Of a stretch of DNA of 64,000 nt, positions 18,620 through 28,018 are shown in pieces; position 1 is the stretch's first letter; each line of letters begins with the position of its first letter. The DNA comes from Rhizophagus clarus (lineage: Eukaryota; Glomeromycota; Glomeromycetes; Glomerales; Glomeraceae), in assembly GCA_015698045.1 (NCBI GenBank), contig BLAL01000054.1, positions 1,064,501-1,128,500 of the forward strand. Direction: 5' to 3'. The notes under the pieces were generated by a model. The model worked only from the letters and a program-made list of their open reading frames with translations, was not told where the DNA came from and did no database searches. The translations under genes and the position numbers were made by a program.

Positions 18620-19716
18620 TGTTACCTATTATTCCTATAGATTCTGGTGAGGCTCGAAATCTTGATATTTCTATTGCTTTGAAAAAGATTTATTATCAAC
18701 CTATTGGTTATCAGAGAAATGCTAAAAAATTGTTTGAAGCTTCTATTAAGGCTGGATATGATTTTACTATTGATGAAGTGAATGACTGGCTTGAGAGACA
18801 GGCTGTTCACCAAATACATAAACCTCGTCCTAGATATATTCCTTATGCAAGTTTTTCCTCTATTACTATACCCAATGAAGTACATCAAGCTGATGTGCTC
18901 TATATGCCTTATGATAAAGTAGGACGAGTCACCTATCTTTTTTGCCTCAATATTGTGGACGTTGCTTCTAGATATAAAGCTTCTGTCCCTATTGGTGCAT
19001 ATAGTGTTAAGGATAGAGAGGGAATCTTAACTTCTAAAACTATTGCACGTGCTTTTAAAAGTATATATGATGATGAATCCCATCCTCTTGTCTGGCCAAA
19101 ATTATTAATCACTGATAGGGGTTCTGAATTTAAGGGAGAATGTGAGGTGCTTATGATGGAACATAACGTGAAAATTCAGAAGGCTAAATCTAAGCGTACT
19201 ATGGGTATTGTTGAAAGATATAACCGGACCCTAGTTGAGAGATTGTTTCCATCCCAGGATGCTTCTGATCTTTTGACTTTGCATTTATATAAGCGATCTA
19301 GAGCTTGGGTAAAGAATTTGCCTACAGTTGTTGAGGATATTAATAATTCTATTACATATCAGATTGGTATTTCTCCTGTTGAGGCTATAAAGAATGATGA
19401 GATCATTGCTAACCCTTCTAAGCCTCGAAATGGTCCTATTGGATATGATGAAGAGCAATTATTCTATAATGATCTTGTAAGATATTTACTCGAACCTGGT
19501 GAGTTAGAGGGTGGTGGGAGAAGACGTGCTGGAGATATTAATTGGTCTCCCAAAGTTTATCATATCCGGGAAGCTTTAGTACAAAAAAATCAGCCGATCC
19601 TATATTGGCTAGAAGATGATGATTGCCATGGCCCTGAAAGATCTTTTGTGAGAGAGGAGCTTCAGGTCATTGATCCTGATACAGAATTGCCTCCCCAGTG
19701 GGTCTTATCAAATTGA
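18601..19716 (+). CDS. rve-type integrase (DDE) of the Maverick-like element
   Basis: ATG 18601, 371 residues. The retroviral-type catalytic core is intact: Asp98 in 'HQADVLYMP', Asp172 in 'LLITDRGSEF' and Glu205 in 'GIVERYNRTLVERL', a D..D-32-E arrangement. The N-terminus has a conserved helical segment, but I see no clear HHCC finger. The C-terminus contains 'YHIREAL..YWLEDDD', likely a small beta-rich DNA-binding domain. It should insert the element and generate the 6-bp duplication. It is transcribed divergently from the Gag-like gene, with starts overlapping by 19 bp, and converges on the 127-aa ORF, overlapping its end by 9 bp. Confidence 0.93.
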   Translation: MSAQPSLLPIIPIDSGEARNLDISIALKKIYYQPIGYQRNAKKLFEASIKAGYDFTIDEVNDWLERQAVHQIHKPRPRYIPYASFSSITIPNEVHQADVLYMPYDKVGRVTYLFCLNIVDVASRYKASVPIGAYSVKDREGILTSKTIARAFKSIYDDESHPLVWPKLLITDRGSEFKGECEVLMMEHNVKIQKAKSKRTMGIVERYNRTLVERLFPSQDASDLLTLHLYKRSRAWVKNLPTVVEDINNSITYQIGISPVEAIKNDEIIANPSKPRNGPIGYDEEQLFYNDLVRYLLEPGELEGGGRRRAGDINWSPKVYHIREALVQKNQPILYWLEDDDCHGPERSFVREELQVIDPDTELPPQWVLSN

Positions 19717-20091
19717 TGATAGGAAGTCTTCTACTTCTTTGTTAGCTTGTGCTTTGGTATTGAAATAATCCTTGGCTAATTTATGGTAAAGCTTATATAG
19801 TTCCATAATAGAATTAAGAATTTCTGGATCACTGCCATACCATGATTTGTAATCGCTCATAATTTTATTATATTTGTCTTCATTGGGAAATATTGTTTGG
19901 GCTAATTTTAGTACATATTCTTCAGGATCTTCTGCCTGGCGTAATTTTCTAATTCTTTCTTTATAGCTTTGCATGAATTTGCCTTCCTTTGGCCTTCTAT
20001 AATATAGTCCTGCTTTTACTACATTTATTAGTGCCTGCTCGACCTGCTGGGAGGTGGGCTTGGTATTAGATAATTGGATTTGTGTACTCAT
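19708..20091 (-). CDS. Small ORF, unknown (127 aa)
   Basis: ATG 20091. Helical, polar protein (MSTQIQLSNTKPTSQQVEQ...; 'KLAQTIFPNEDKYNKIMSDY') with no membrane segment or Cys motif. Its stop overlaps the integrase stop region by 9 bp. Not recognised. It may be an element-specific accessory or replication protein. Confidence 0.55.
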   Translation of the reverse strand: MSTQIQLSNTKPTSQQVEQALINVVKAGLYYRRPKEGKFMQSYKERIRKLRQAEDPEEYVLKLAQTIFPNEDKYNKIMSDYKSWYGSDPEILNSIMELYKLYHKLAKDYFNTKAQANKEVEDFLSSI

Positions 20092-20168
20092 TGTGTAATT
20101 AGTATATGTATTACTATATTGTGTAAAGATTTATTCAATTAAAATTATTTAATCATATAGAAGAAGAA

Positions 20169-20456
20169 ATGAAAGCAAAATTTGTTTGTTATCATCTTAA
20201 AAATACTGGTGAAATTTGTGGCAAACCTTCTACTAAACTTGAAGGTTGTCGAACACACTCCAAAGCTAAGATGCGCCAGCCCTGCTCTGTTTGCGGTAGA
20301 CCCACAAAGATAGATAAGCCTTCAGGCTTGGATATTAATCTATGTAGCTATTGTAATAAGAGCAATTATCAGACCCGTCATGTAAACAAGCTTCGGGCTA
20401 AGGCCCAGTTGTATGATGAGTATACTTCTGTAGTGGGACATATAGGTGAGACTTAG
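20169..20456 (+). CDS. Zinc-ribbon-like small protein, partly encoded by the TIR
   Basis: ATG 20169, 95 residues with paired metal-ligand motifs: C-x..H..GEICGKP..CRTH, then CSVCGRP...CSYCNKS, then a basic C-terminus. The last about 58 codons lie inside the right TIR, so a 5'-truncated antisense copy exists at 7725-7903. A DNA-binding role at the element ends, or a terminal-protein-related role, is possible but unproven. Confidence 0.6.
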   Translation: MKAKFVCYHLKNTGEICGKPSTKLEGCRTHSKAKMRQPCSVCGRPTKIDKPSGLDINLCSYCNKSNYQTRHVNKLRAKAQLYDEYTSVVGHIGET

Positions 20457-21211
20457 AGGTTAACGTATCTTGGCATTCTTATTTGCCTCATATATTTAGC
20501 ATACATTAAAATATGGTATACTAAAACTTGGTTAATACGCTTTTGATTCACTAATTTGATTACTTCTTGAGGTTAGACTTTGAGGTTAGACTTATTTTTC
20601 GTATATCTGAGGTTAGATTTTTTTACCCCAGTATTTTGCGGAAATTGCTCTCCTAGAATGTAAACCAGCATAGTAAAAATTTATGGTGAGCTAGAACAAG
20701 TGTAATGACCTTTTGATTTAATTCCTAATACCAGCTAAATCTAACCTCTTCGAGGATAGACTTAGCATATTGGTATCCATAGGTTAGACTTAGTGATCCT
20801 TTGATTACGCTTATGAATCACCTTTAGAATTATTTCTTGGATATCACAAAATAATGGTATGCTTATTGGGTTTGTAAGGGTCGTAGACTCAAATATTTCA
20901 TCACTTCATTCCTCAATATTTGAGACTACTCCCAGAGGCAAACAGTATGGCATATTTTTTTGATATATAATTTGGGATTAAAATCGGGTCAGAATGGCTA
21001 TAAGAAAAGGTATGATTCTTGGTATTTGAAGGCTAATTCGAAGCTAAAAAAAAGATACCAAAATTAATGATAGCTAGAAAATTACCCCAGCTCGATTTAG
21101 AATCTGGAATTAATACTTTGGATTTATATCAGGAAAGGCTTCGGAATATACATGGAGGTCTTTTAGAATACCCATTTTTTTTTACCCTAGAACCCCCCTT
21201 TTTGTCGTAGT
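20279..21211 (-). repeat. Right terminal inverted repeat of the Maverick-like element
   Basis: Reverse complement of 6971-7903, ending CCCCCTTTTTGTCGTAGT. The very high identity (isolated differences only, e.g. gctagaaaatt against gctaggaaatt) indicates recent insertion or ongoing conversion between ends. Confidence 0.95.
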
Positions 21212-21217
21212 CCAAAA

Positions 21218-22857
21218 AATTGAAAGTTTTGTTGATCGTATGAGCGAAGAACAATAAGATCTTGAATTTCAATTAGCACAAGCATTGTATTCAGCTGGAG
21301 TTCCATTCTCCTTTGTTGATAATCCACTTGTTATTCAATTTTTTCAACACCTTCAACCAGCTTTCAAGTTGCCAAATAGAAAGAAACTAGCTGATGATTT
21401 GTTAGATGATGTTTATGATGAAGTAAAAGCACAAGCAGATGAACAAATTTCTAAAGCAAAATCACTTTGCATGGTTTCTGACGGTTGGTCTAATATTAAT
21501 CGAGATTCGGTACAAAATTTTATAGTTTGTACTCCTAAACCAATTTTTTTTGATGTCACATTTTCAGGTGAAGAATCTCACACAGAAGAGTGGATTGCAA
21601 ACCAAATAATTCAACAAATGGAAATTATTGGTACTCATAAATTTTCCTCTGTCATTACAGACAGATACAGCTAGTGTAATGAAAGCAGCATAGAAACGGA
21701 TTGAAGAAAAATATTCTCATATTGTTTGTCTTGGATGTAACTCTCATATTATTAATCTATTAATTGGGGATATTTTGAAAATTGATGAAATTAAAAATAT
21801 AATCAATAATAGCAAGATGATAGTAAATTATTTTAAATCTCATATACAAGCAGCGGCAAAACTAAAACGTATTCAGATTGAAAATTATAATAAGGAGATT
21901 GCATTAGTTTTACCAACACTCACACGATGGGGTACGCATCTTAGCTGTTTTCAGTCACTTCTAAAATCAAAAATTGCTCTTGAACAAGTGCTAATGGATC
22001 CCAAAATTCACCAAAAAATAAATAGAGAAGTGAGAAATAATGTATTATCGGAAGAATTTTAGGAAATGGCAGATTTAATAACAAAAATTTTAGAGCCAAT
22101 GGTAGTAATTTTAAAATTGTTTGAGTCTGACACATCTACCCTTTCAACTGTTTATTCCCATTTTAATAAATTAATAAACAAAATTAGCGAACTTTCTTGT
22201 GAATTTTCTGAATATATTCAACAGCTTATTCATAAACGATGGGAGTATTCATACCATCCTGTTATGATGGCTGCTTATATATTAGATCCACGTTTTTTAG
22301 AAGAAAGTGAAGATGCGGATATAGAGGCAATTGGGTATGCTGAGTTTACAGAATTCACAAATAGAAGATTTGGTCAGGAGGAATCCGTAAAATTGTTTGC
22401 AAAATTAGTAGTATTTCGTCAAAAAAATTTACCATATGATAACGAAACAATTTGGTTATCATCATCCGTTCTTAGTTCATCCATATGGTGGCAATCTTGG
22501 CCAAAAAGTGAGCTTCAGCAGTTAGCTATCAAAATTCTTTCAATTCTGACATCATTTGCAGCTGCTGAAAGAAATTTTTCAACCTTCGGATTTATTCATA
22601 ATAAAATCTATAATCGATTACAAAATGATCGTATAAAAAAATTGGTTTTTATTTATGGAAATCTTTGGATGCACAAAAGGGGTTTGAAACTTAAAAAAAA
22701 TAAATTTATACATGATCAGCGAAAAATTGATAATAACGATAATGGTAATGATATTGGTAATAATAGTAATGATCATGTTGATAATGATAATGATTCAGAT
22801 GATGATAGATTTATTGGGTTGGAATTAAATATTATAGATATAGTAACTGACGAATAA
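21218..22857 (+). pseudogene. hAT transposase, C-terminal half
   Basis: Continues the N-terminal half in frame across one CCAAAA. It contains the hAT catalytic start 'SLCMVSDGWSNIN', 'VLPTLTRWGTHLSCF', and the C-terminal dimerisation region 'LTSFAAAERNFSTFGFIHNK'. Defects: TAA at 21255 (expected Gln); a 4-bp tandem duplication (ACAG ACAG) near 21660 that shifts the frame; TAG at 21691 and TAG at 22060, both where hAT proteins usually have Trp. The nonsense changes fit C:G to T:A transitions. After 22690 there is an Asn/Asp-rich tail. The gene is dead, so the element would need a transposase in trans. Confidence 0.88.
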
Positions 22858-23084
22858 AATGTTTTGATTTTTTGATAATAAAATTTAAAATTTTAAACGT
22901 TACATACATTATAAATAAAAATCTTATAAATAATAAAATATTAATTTAGCCCGAATTAACATAATTCAGTAGTTTTTGGGCAAAATTATAAAAGTTTAAT
23001 TAACTGTTAATTAACTGTTAAATAACGGTTAATTAACCCAGTTAAATAACCAAATTATAATTAACCGTTAATTTTCCATCCCTA

Positions 23085-23092
23085 CCCGAGGA
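23085..23092 (+). repeat. hAT target-site duplication, right (CCCGAGGA)
   Basis: Matches 6476-6483 exactly and directly follows the inverted terminus TTCCATCCCTA. Confidence 0.93.
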
Positions 23093-23576
23093 TATGACGA
23101 TTGAGTCACTGTTTCCCGAAGGCATCTCTAGCCCCTTTATCAATGAAAGCAATCTTCAATCATTCAAAATAATCCAAGAGCAGGATGGTACTACGACTCT
23201 CATCGGCTACTTCGCAACATGGGACGCGTTGTCCTGTAGGTTAGCCAAGAAGCAAAAGTGGAAGCAATCAGATTTAACGTGGTGCAAACATTCCACTCCA
23301 TCCTTTCGCTCGCCAAGACGACAGCCTAAGTCTTCTGGCTCAGGCTCAACCTCCTCTTCCCACAAGAAGGCGGGCTCCTCACCAGTGGTTACTGGATCAA
23401 ATCGCACGCCTCTTAGGTCATGCAAGTCACGCAACAATAATAATCATGAAAATAATACTAACTCGCTTAATCTCGCACAGCCTCAGAATCCCTCGGGACG
23501 TTCAGCCTTTTCTAACACGAGCAAGAGACCGCGCAAGTCTGGCAATGGGCAACTGGGTAATATTAACAAGGTGTAA
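23093..23576 (+). pseudogene. Retroelement ORF1 protein, C-terminal part
   Basis: Resumes the frame broken at 6475: 'DMTIESLFPEGISSPFIN', then 'GYFATWDALSCRLAKKQKW', a Ser/Gly/Pro-rich linker and a basic, Asn-rich tail (KRPRKSGNGQ) with stop at 23576. This part is open. It has no zinc knuckle and is not followed by a reverse transcriptase frame. Confidence 0.8.
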
Positions 23577-23912
23577 ATCAAGCACTTGCTGGAACAGCTT
23601 ATTAGTTTATGTTGCTAGCATACTAGAAACAGAAAGTTAGTCATAGACGGGATGGTTATTCCTAATTGGTTTGTTGTTTTAGAGTAGTTTATTTTCTACA
23701 ATTTTCCTTTTTCTTTTTTTTTCGTTCCCTTTATACCCTTATATTAGTAGTTAATGTTTCAGGCGGATGGTAAGACAGGTCCTTTGTGGCTTGAAGCAAC
23801 ATTAATTGTATCCTAGTGGTACGTTATTGTACCCTCATTTTACATAATAAAACAGAGTGCGGCTCCAACGCCTTTAAAGTTAAAAAAAAATAAAGTTAAA
23901 AAAAAAAAAAAA
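23577..23912 (+). other. 3' UTR and A-rich tail of the retroelement
   Basis: Non-coding, with pyrimidine tracts and a 3' terminal segment containing 'gagtgcggctccaacgcc'. It ends in two A-runs separated by TAAAGTT (23882-23912) immediately before the right target duplication. Confidence 0.8.
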
Positions 23913-23929
23913 ACAATTAATCTTACAAT
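23913..23929 (+). repeat. Target-site duplication, right copy (17 bp)
   Basis: ACAATTAATCTTACAAT, identical to 5242-5258. Confidence 0.9.
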
Positions 23930-25465
23930 GGTTTGCCACTATTTATTTTTGTAATCAATCTTACTACATATCAATAAATTAATATTACAATTGACATTAT
24001 ACTAACTATTGTACGATGTCCCTACAAATCCAATAACAAGTATCTTATCATGGTTTGTATACAATGTATAGTGACAATAATTTTACAATACATTTAAAAA
24101 ATTTTAGGTTGTTAGCAAAGTAGTCCATAAACTACTTTCTGCTCTTACCAAAATCCACATCCATAAATATTCAAAGAAACTATCTAAAGAAAGAATAAAC
24201 TGAAACATTAGTAAAGTTTCATTCGTTTAGTTAAAACAAATGACAAAGAAAAAAAATAGTCCAATGTCCAGATCTGAAGAGCAGACCGGTTACAAAAGAA
24301 AAATAGAATTAAGTGTTAGAAAATAACACTTTCTAAAATAAAAAAAGGTTTTACAACTGGTATTGCAAAACTTATCATTTCGGCATTTCAGACATCTCAA
24401 AATCAAAATCTATAAAAAAAGAAAAAAAAGAAACGTTAGCAAACATTTCTAAGTTAAAAAAAACATATATATAAGAAAAGTTTTGAAGGTATAATATCAA
24501 AACTTACCAAAAATCTAATACCAAAATACTAAAAGAAATCTACAAAAAAAAAGAAAATATTAAAGTAAAAAGCAAATGAAAAGAAAATAAGTTTCAAAAT
24601 TACAATTCTGAAACTTACTAGTATTTATCACCCAAATTCGAAATTGGAATCTATAAAAGAGAAAAATGAAACATTAAAAAATGATTCATTAAATGAAATA
24701 ATAAATCAAAAAATTCTTTAATTCTCTTACCAAAATCTGAAATCCATACGTTCAGATCTGTCTAAAAAAAAAAAAAAATTCAAAATGTTAATAAACATTT
24801 CGTTATTGTAAAAATAAGAAACTAATGAAATCAACCATCCAGAATCTTACACACGCCTGAAGCTGAAATGAGACAAACCTAAAAAAGAAAGATTAATAAC
24901 AAAGACAAAAAAAAATTAAAAAAAGTCAAATCACAAATTACTTACGTTTTCACATTTTAGCAAAATTTTTTCTTACGAATCTTTAAAAACAAATCCAATT
25001 GAATTTATTTACGCACAAAAAAATATCACTTATTATACAAATGTAATAACCATTTTATAATTCACACATCAAAAAAACTCAAAAGCCATCTAAATAATGA
25101 AATTGTTAGTTACTGTTTTGTTAAGTAAAAAATTATAAAAATAAAGAATATACTGTAACCTGCGTGTCCAAAGATCTGAAGAACATAAATCGAAAATATT
25201 ACTCCTTCAATACTAGCATCAAGATCGGGAACTTTTTAATTTAATCAAATATATTCCTTTGATGTTGATCCATAATTTCAAAATCTGATGATATTACAAA
25301 CCCTCTTACAAAATTCCCTAAAGTCTAGAAAAGAGAAAAAAGAACTGTCAGTAAAGTTCGTTAAAATAAAATTATAAGATAAAATTTTTCACTTACTGGG
25401 ATTCAAGTCCAAATAAATCATTTAAAAGAAAAGAAAATGAATTGTTAAAAACAGCTCATTCATAT

Positions 25466-26386
25466 GGGCTGATTTGTTCACTCTGCATTAAAAAGAGTTA
25501 TTAAATTGATTTTCACAGTTTTCGTTACTCAAAATTGTTTTGTAATACCAAAAAATCATCTGATTGATGATCACTTGATTAAATAATAAGTTGAACAAAA
25601 ATTTACATTTGCAAAACTTAAATTATTAAATGTAAAAGAGACGTGAAAAAACCCATTTCACTAATAAAAAACCCATTTCTCATATATATGGAATTTTTAA
25701 CATATATTATTAAAAAGTAAGTATATTTTAATAAAATATAAAGTAAAATAAAAATTTATATAGTCTTAGTAGCTATAAATATTTATAAAAGTGTAATAAA
25801 ACATCATATAAAAGATGGTATTATAATAGATATTTTTAAACAATAAAATAATTATTTTATGTCGGAGTTTGTATTACTATCTTTAAACGCAAATATATCA
25901 AGATTCACTGATCCGTTTTCTATAATTTTAGGCTTGTTGGAAAGCCCTTGTTCTGGACTTTATAGACGAAAAAAGAGCTTGCCGATTGGATCATTAGATC
26001 CGGAGATATTTACGTTTAAAGTTGAGGTACGAATTTTTTAACATGTTTAAATGCAAATATCTTGGGATCCACTGATCCGTTTTTTAAAATTTTAGGCTCT
26101 TTGGAAAGCCCTTGATCTGGACTATATGAGCGAAAAAAGAGCTTGCCGATTGGATCATTGGATCTGGAGATATTTACGTTTAAAGTTGAGATACGAATTT
26201 TTAACATATATAGTAAATGCTAAGATTTATATTAATTTAAAAGAAATATTTACCAAATTATAGTATAATAACATTAAATAAAATTTTTTAATACTCACCC
26301 TCAATTTACTGTATATTGTATAGTATTTTGTATAATAAAAATGTAACAAAATCAATATTTTAATTAAAGGTGGTCAAATCAGCCCA
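25466..26386. mobile_element. Small element with TGGGCTGATTTG inverted ends
   Basis: The ends TGGGCTGATTTG and CAAATCAGCCCA are inverted and flanked by TA on both sides (25464-25465 and 26387-26388), as expected for a Tc1/mariner-type or similar TA-targeting element. The flanks resemble the cassette array. It contains the two 164-bp tandem units and no transposase. The terminal base assignment is ambiguous because the flank itself reads CATATG. Confidence 0.55.
25882..26209 (+). repeat. Two tandem 164-bp units
   Basis: Units 25882-26045 and 26046-26209 share 'tttaaa(c/t)gcaaatat', 'cactgatccg', 'ggaaagccc', 'gagcttgccgattggatcat' and 'gatatttacgtttaaagttg', with scattered differences. The first is partly open on the plus strand (25859-26041), but nothing supports a protein. 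Confidence 0.8.
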
Positions 26387-26812
26387 TATGTAAAATAAAA
26401 ACAATTAAAAGAAAAATGGAAAAACCTTATTAAATTTTGCATCTAAGAAGACCAAAAAAACCAATTGAAAGCTACTTGTCCATTAGTCTTTCATTAGAAC
26501 ATCCTATACAGGAACATTTTTAATATTATATTAAAAAGAAATGGGTTTTTTTTCAACAGAAAGTACAAGTGAAATGGAAAAGAGAAAGAAAAGACAAAAA
26601 AAAAAAGGAAAAGGGAAAACAAGGTAAAGGGAATAACGAAAGATAAGAAAAAGATAAATGAAAAGAAGGAATGAAAAAAGGGAAAGATAAAAGAAAAAGA
26701 AAAAACATTTAATTAAAAGTTTAAAATTTAAGCTTTTAATTGAAAGTAATGCTCAATTATTACATGATACGCGTATGCTAATCATAGGTCATTACTCCTT
26801 TTTTGACTAGTG

Positions 26813-27329
26813 ATAATGATATGATGATAAACCAGATTAACAAACATATTTCGACTGTTCAAATATTATTTTATCATGCTGGTTGCCCTTTATTTTACAA
26901 ATAAATTCAAATTGATATGACTACTTGTTGGATTTTATCTTATCTATTATTAAAAATAAATAGTTTCTGATTATAGTTAATTATTGCAACAACCAGTTGC
27001 TGTTATATTTTACATATTGAAGAATCAGATAGGCAAATTTATTCTAATCGACATAATTGCTGTATGTACAAATAGAGAAAAAATTAAGATTTTTTTTTTC
27101 TCAATATTGAACTGTAGAAAAAATTAGATTGCCATACTAGAATGTGCAATAGAGAAGATTTATTTTCAGTATAATTGAACCATAGAAAATAACAAAAAAA
27201 AAAAAAATAAATAAATTATTTTTTTCAAATAAAGGGATTTGAATTTATAAAACAAGATTTTTTTTGTAAGAAAAATAAGTTTAAAAAGTTTTAAACTTCA
27301 AATTATTTGTTCAAGACAAAGTAATACAT
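26813..27329. other. AT-rich stretch, nothing recognised
   Basis: Homopolymer-rich non-coding sequence between the CACTA-type end and the repeat copy at 27330. Confidence 0.4.
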
Positions 27330-28018
27330 GTCATATTTTGTAATTGATCAGCTAAAATAATTTGATTTTTTATATTTATTAGATCAATGGATCAAACTAA
27401 TAGTAATCAATCAGTATATATTTATTGAACTCAATTTTACAAATAGTAATAATAATATATCAAATTGAATGATAACTATTGAATTATTACCTAATTTATT
27501 CAAATTAAAAAATATGATCAATCTGGTTAACCTGAATTTTTATATAGTTATCAATCAGGTATATGTCTTATTGATTACTAAATTCACAGGTCGAAATTAG
27601 TTAAATAGGGTATCAATAGAGTATCAATAGGTTATCAATCGGCTATCAATAAGCTACCCTATTGGTAGCCTATTGAACTTGCGCCATAATCCATCACCAA
27701 TCGGGCAGACTGATTGATAGCCGATTGATAACTTATTGATAACCTATTAGTATCCTATTAGTATTTTTATTAAATAGGGTATCAATAGGGTATCAATAGG
27801 TTATCAATAGGTTATCAATCAGCCTGCCTGATTGGTAACAGATTATGGCGCAAGTTCAATAGACTACCAATAGGGTAGCCTATTGATAGCCGATTGATAA
27901 CCTATTGATAACCTATTGATACCCTATTTAACTAATTTCGATCTGTGATTTTGGCTAACCTATTAGACTAATAATTATCAATAGTGTATATATCCAATTT
28001 ATTAGCTTTCGACCTGTA
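27330..28018 (+). repeat. Repeat copy A ending TTTCGACCTGT, carrying a MITE insertion
   Basis: Outside the MITE at 27585-27947, this sequence is the diverged reverse complement of 29468-29760. Shared phrases include 'cctattagactaata', 'gattactaaatt', 'ttacctaatttattcaaatt' and the end 'agctttcgacctgt'. It is a non-coding transposon relative. Confidence 0.6.
27585..27947. mobile_element. 363-bp foldback MITE, 3-bp duplication ATT
   Basis: The ends CACAGGTCGAAATTAG and CTAATTTCGATCTGTG are inverted, and about 35 terminal bases match with one difference. Much of the interior is also palindromic, built of 'ggttatcaatag' / 'ctattgataacc' repeats. ATT flanks both sides (27582-27584, 27948-27950). 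The related sequence at 29526-29552 shows the uninterrupted site. CACAG ends plus a 3-bp duplication point to the CACTA/EnSpm superfamily. Confidence 0.8.

Larger units (their letters stand above)
6972..21211. mobile_element. Maverick/Polinton-like element with PolB, integrase and a Gag-Pro module
   Basis: About 14.2 kb bounded by 933-bp near-identical inverted repeats (6971-7903 and 20279-21211) and a 6-bp duplication CCAAAA (6966-6971 and 21212-21217; one terminal base is ambiguous because the repeat ends ACTACGAC..GTCGTAGT). Its content is: protein-primed PolB (8029-13067), small ORFs and an F-box frame (13174-14189), a coiled-coil protein (14491-15414), zinc-finger, protease and Gag-like frames on the minus strand (15400-18619), an integrase (18601-19716) and two small ORFs to 20456. 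PolB plus rve integrase, long TIRs and 6-bp duplication define the Maverick class. The canonical Polinton capsids, packaging ATPase and cysteine protease were not found; a retrotransposon-like Gag/protease stands in their place. Confidence 0.9.
6484..23084 (+). mobile_element. hAT transposon inserted in the retroelement ORF1
   Basis: The termini TAGGGATGGAA and TTCCATCCCTA are inverted. They are followed by subterminal 'ggttaattata' repeats on both sides, and the 8-bp duplication is perfect. Excising it together with one duplication restores the ORF1 frame (..NIPE|DMTIESLF..). The element encodes a BED-finger hAT transposase that is itself split by the Maverick-like element at 6972-21211. Without that insertion it is about 2.4 kb. 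The transposase is dead (see its two halves). Confidence 0.92.
5259..23912 (+). mobile_element. ORF1-only non-LTR retroelement, split by nested insertions
   Basis: The element starts just after the left target duplication with a leader containing CTCTTCCCGCTGATCACTCAG, carries one RRM-bearing reading frame (5354-6475 and 23093-23576), a 3' untranslated region and a tail ending in two A-runs (23882-23912). A perfect 17-bp duplication flanks it. Removing the hAT insertion leaves about 2 kb. No reverse transcriptase or endonuclease frame is present. It therefore looks like a non-autonomous element mobilised by a LINE, or an internally deleted LINE. A second, more decayed relative lies at 440-1132. 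Confidence 0.85.
24150..26812 (-). repeat. Inverted splice-like cassette array with CACTA-type end (array 2)
   Basis: Read on the minus strand, the sequence begins at 26812 with CACTAGTCAAAAAAGGAG, has an AG-rich (CT on the minus strand) block at 26560-26700, then units ending in '..ttttttag' plus a short body and donor-like GTAAGT down to about 24150. This is the same order as the element starting at 30007. The opposite terminus was not identified; array 1 at 2780-4920 points the other way and could be the other arm of one large element split by the 5259-23912 insertion. An unrelated element interrupts it at 25466-26386. Confidence 0.6.

Noticed and set aside
6972..21211. Idea that the Gag-Pro block is simply an LTR retrotransposon inserted in the Maverick-like element
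   Set aside because: No LTRs, primer-binding site, target duplication or reverse transcriptase are visible around 15400-18619, and its start overlaps the integrase gene start by 19 bp, implying long co-evolution. Kept open as a refutation test in the findings.
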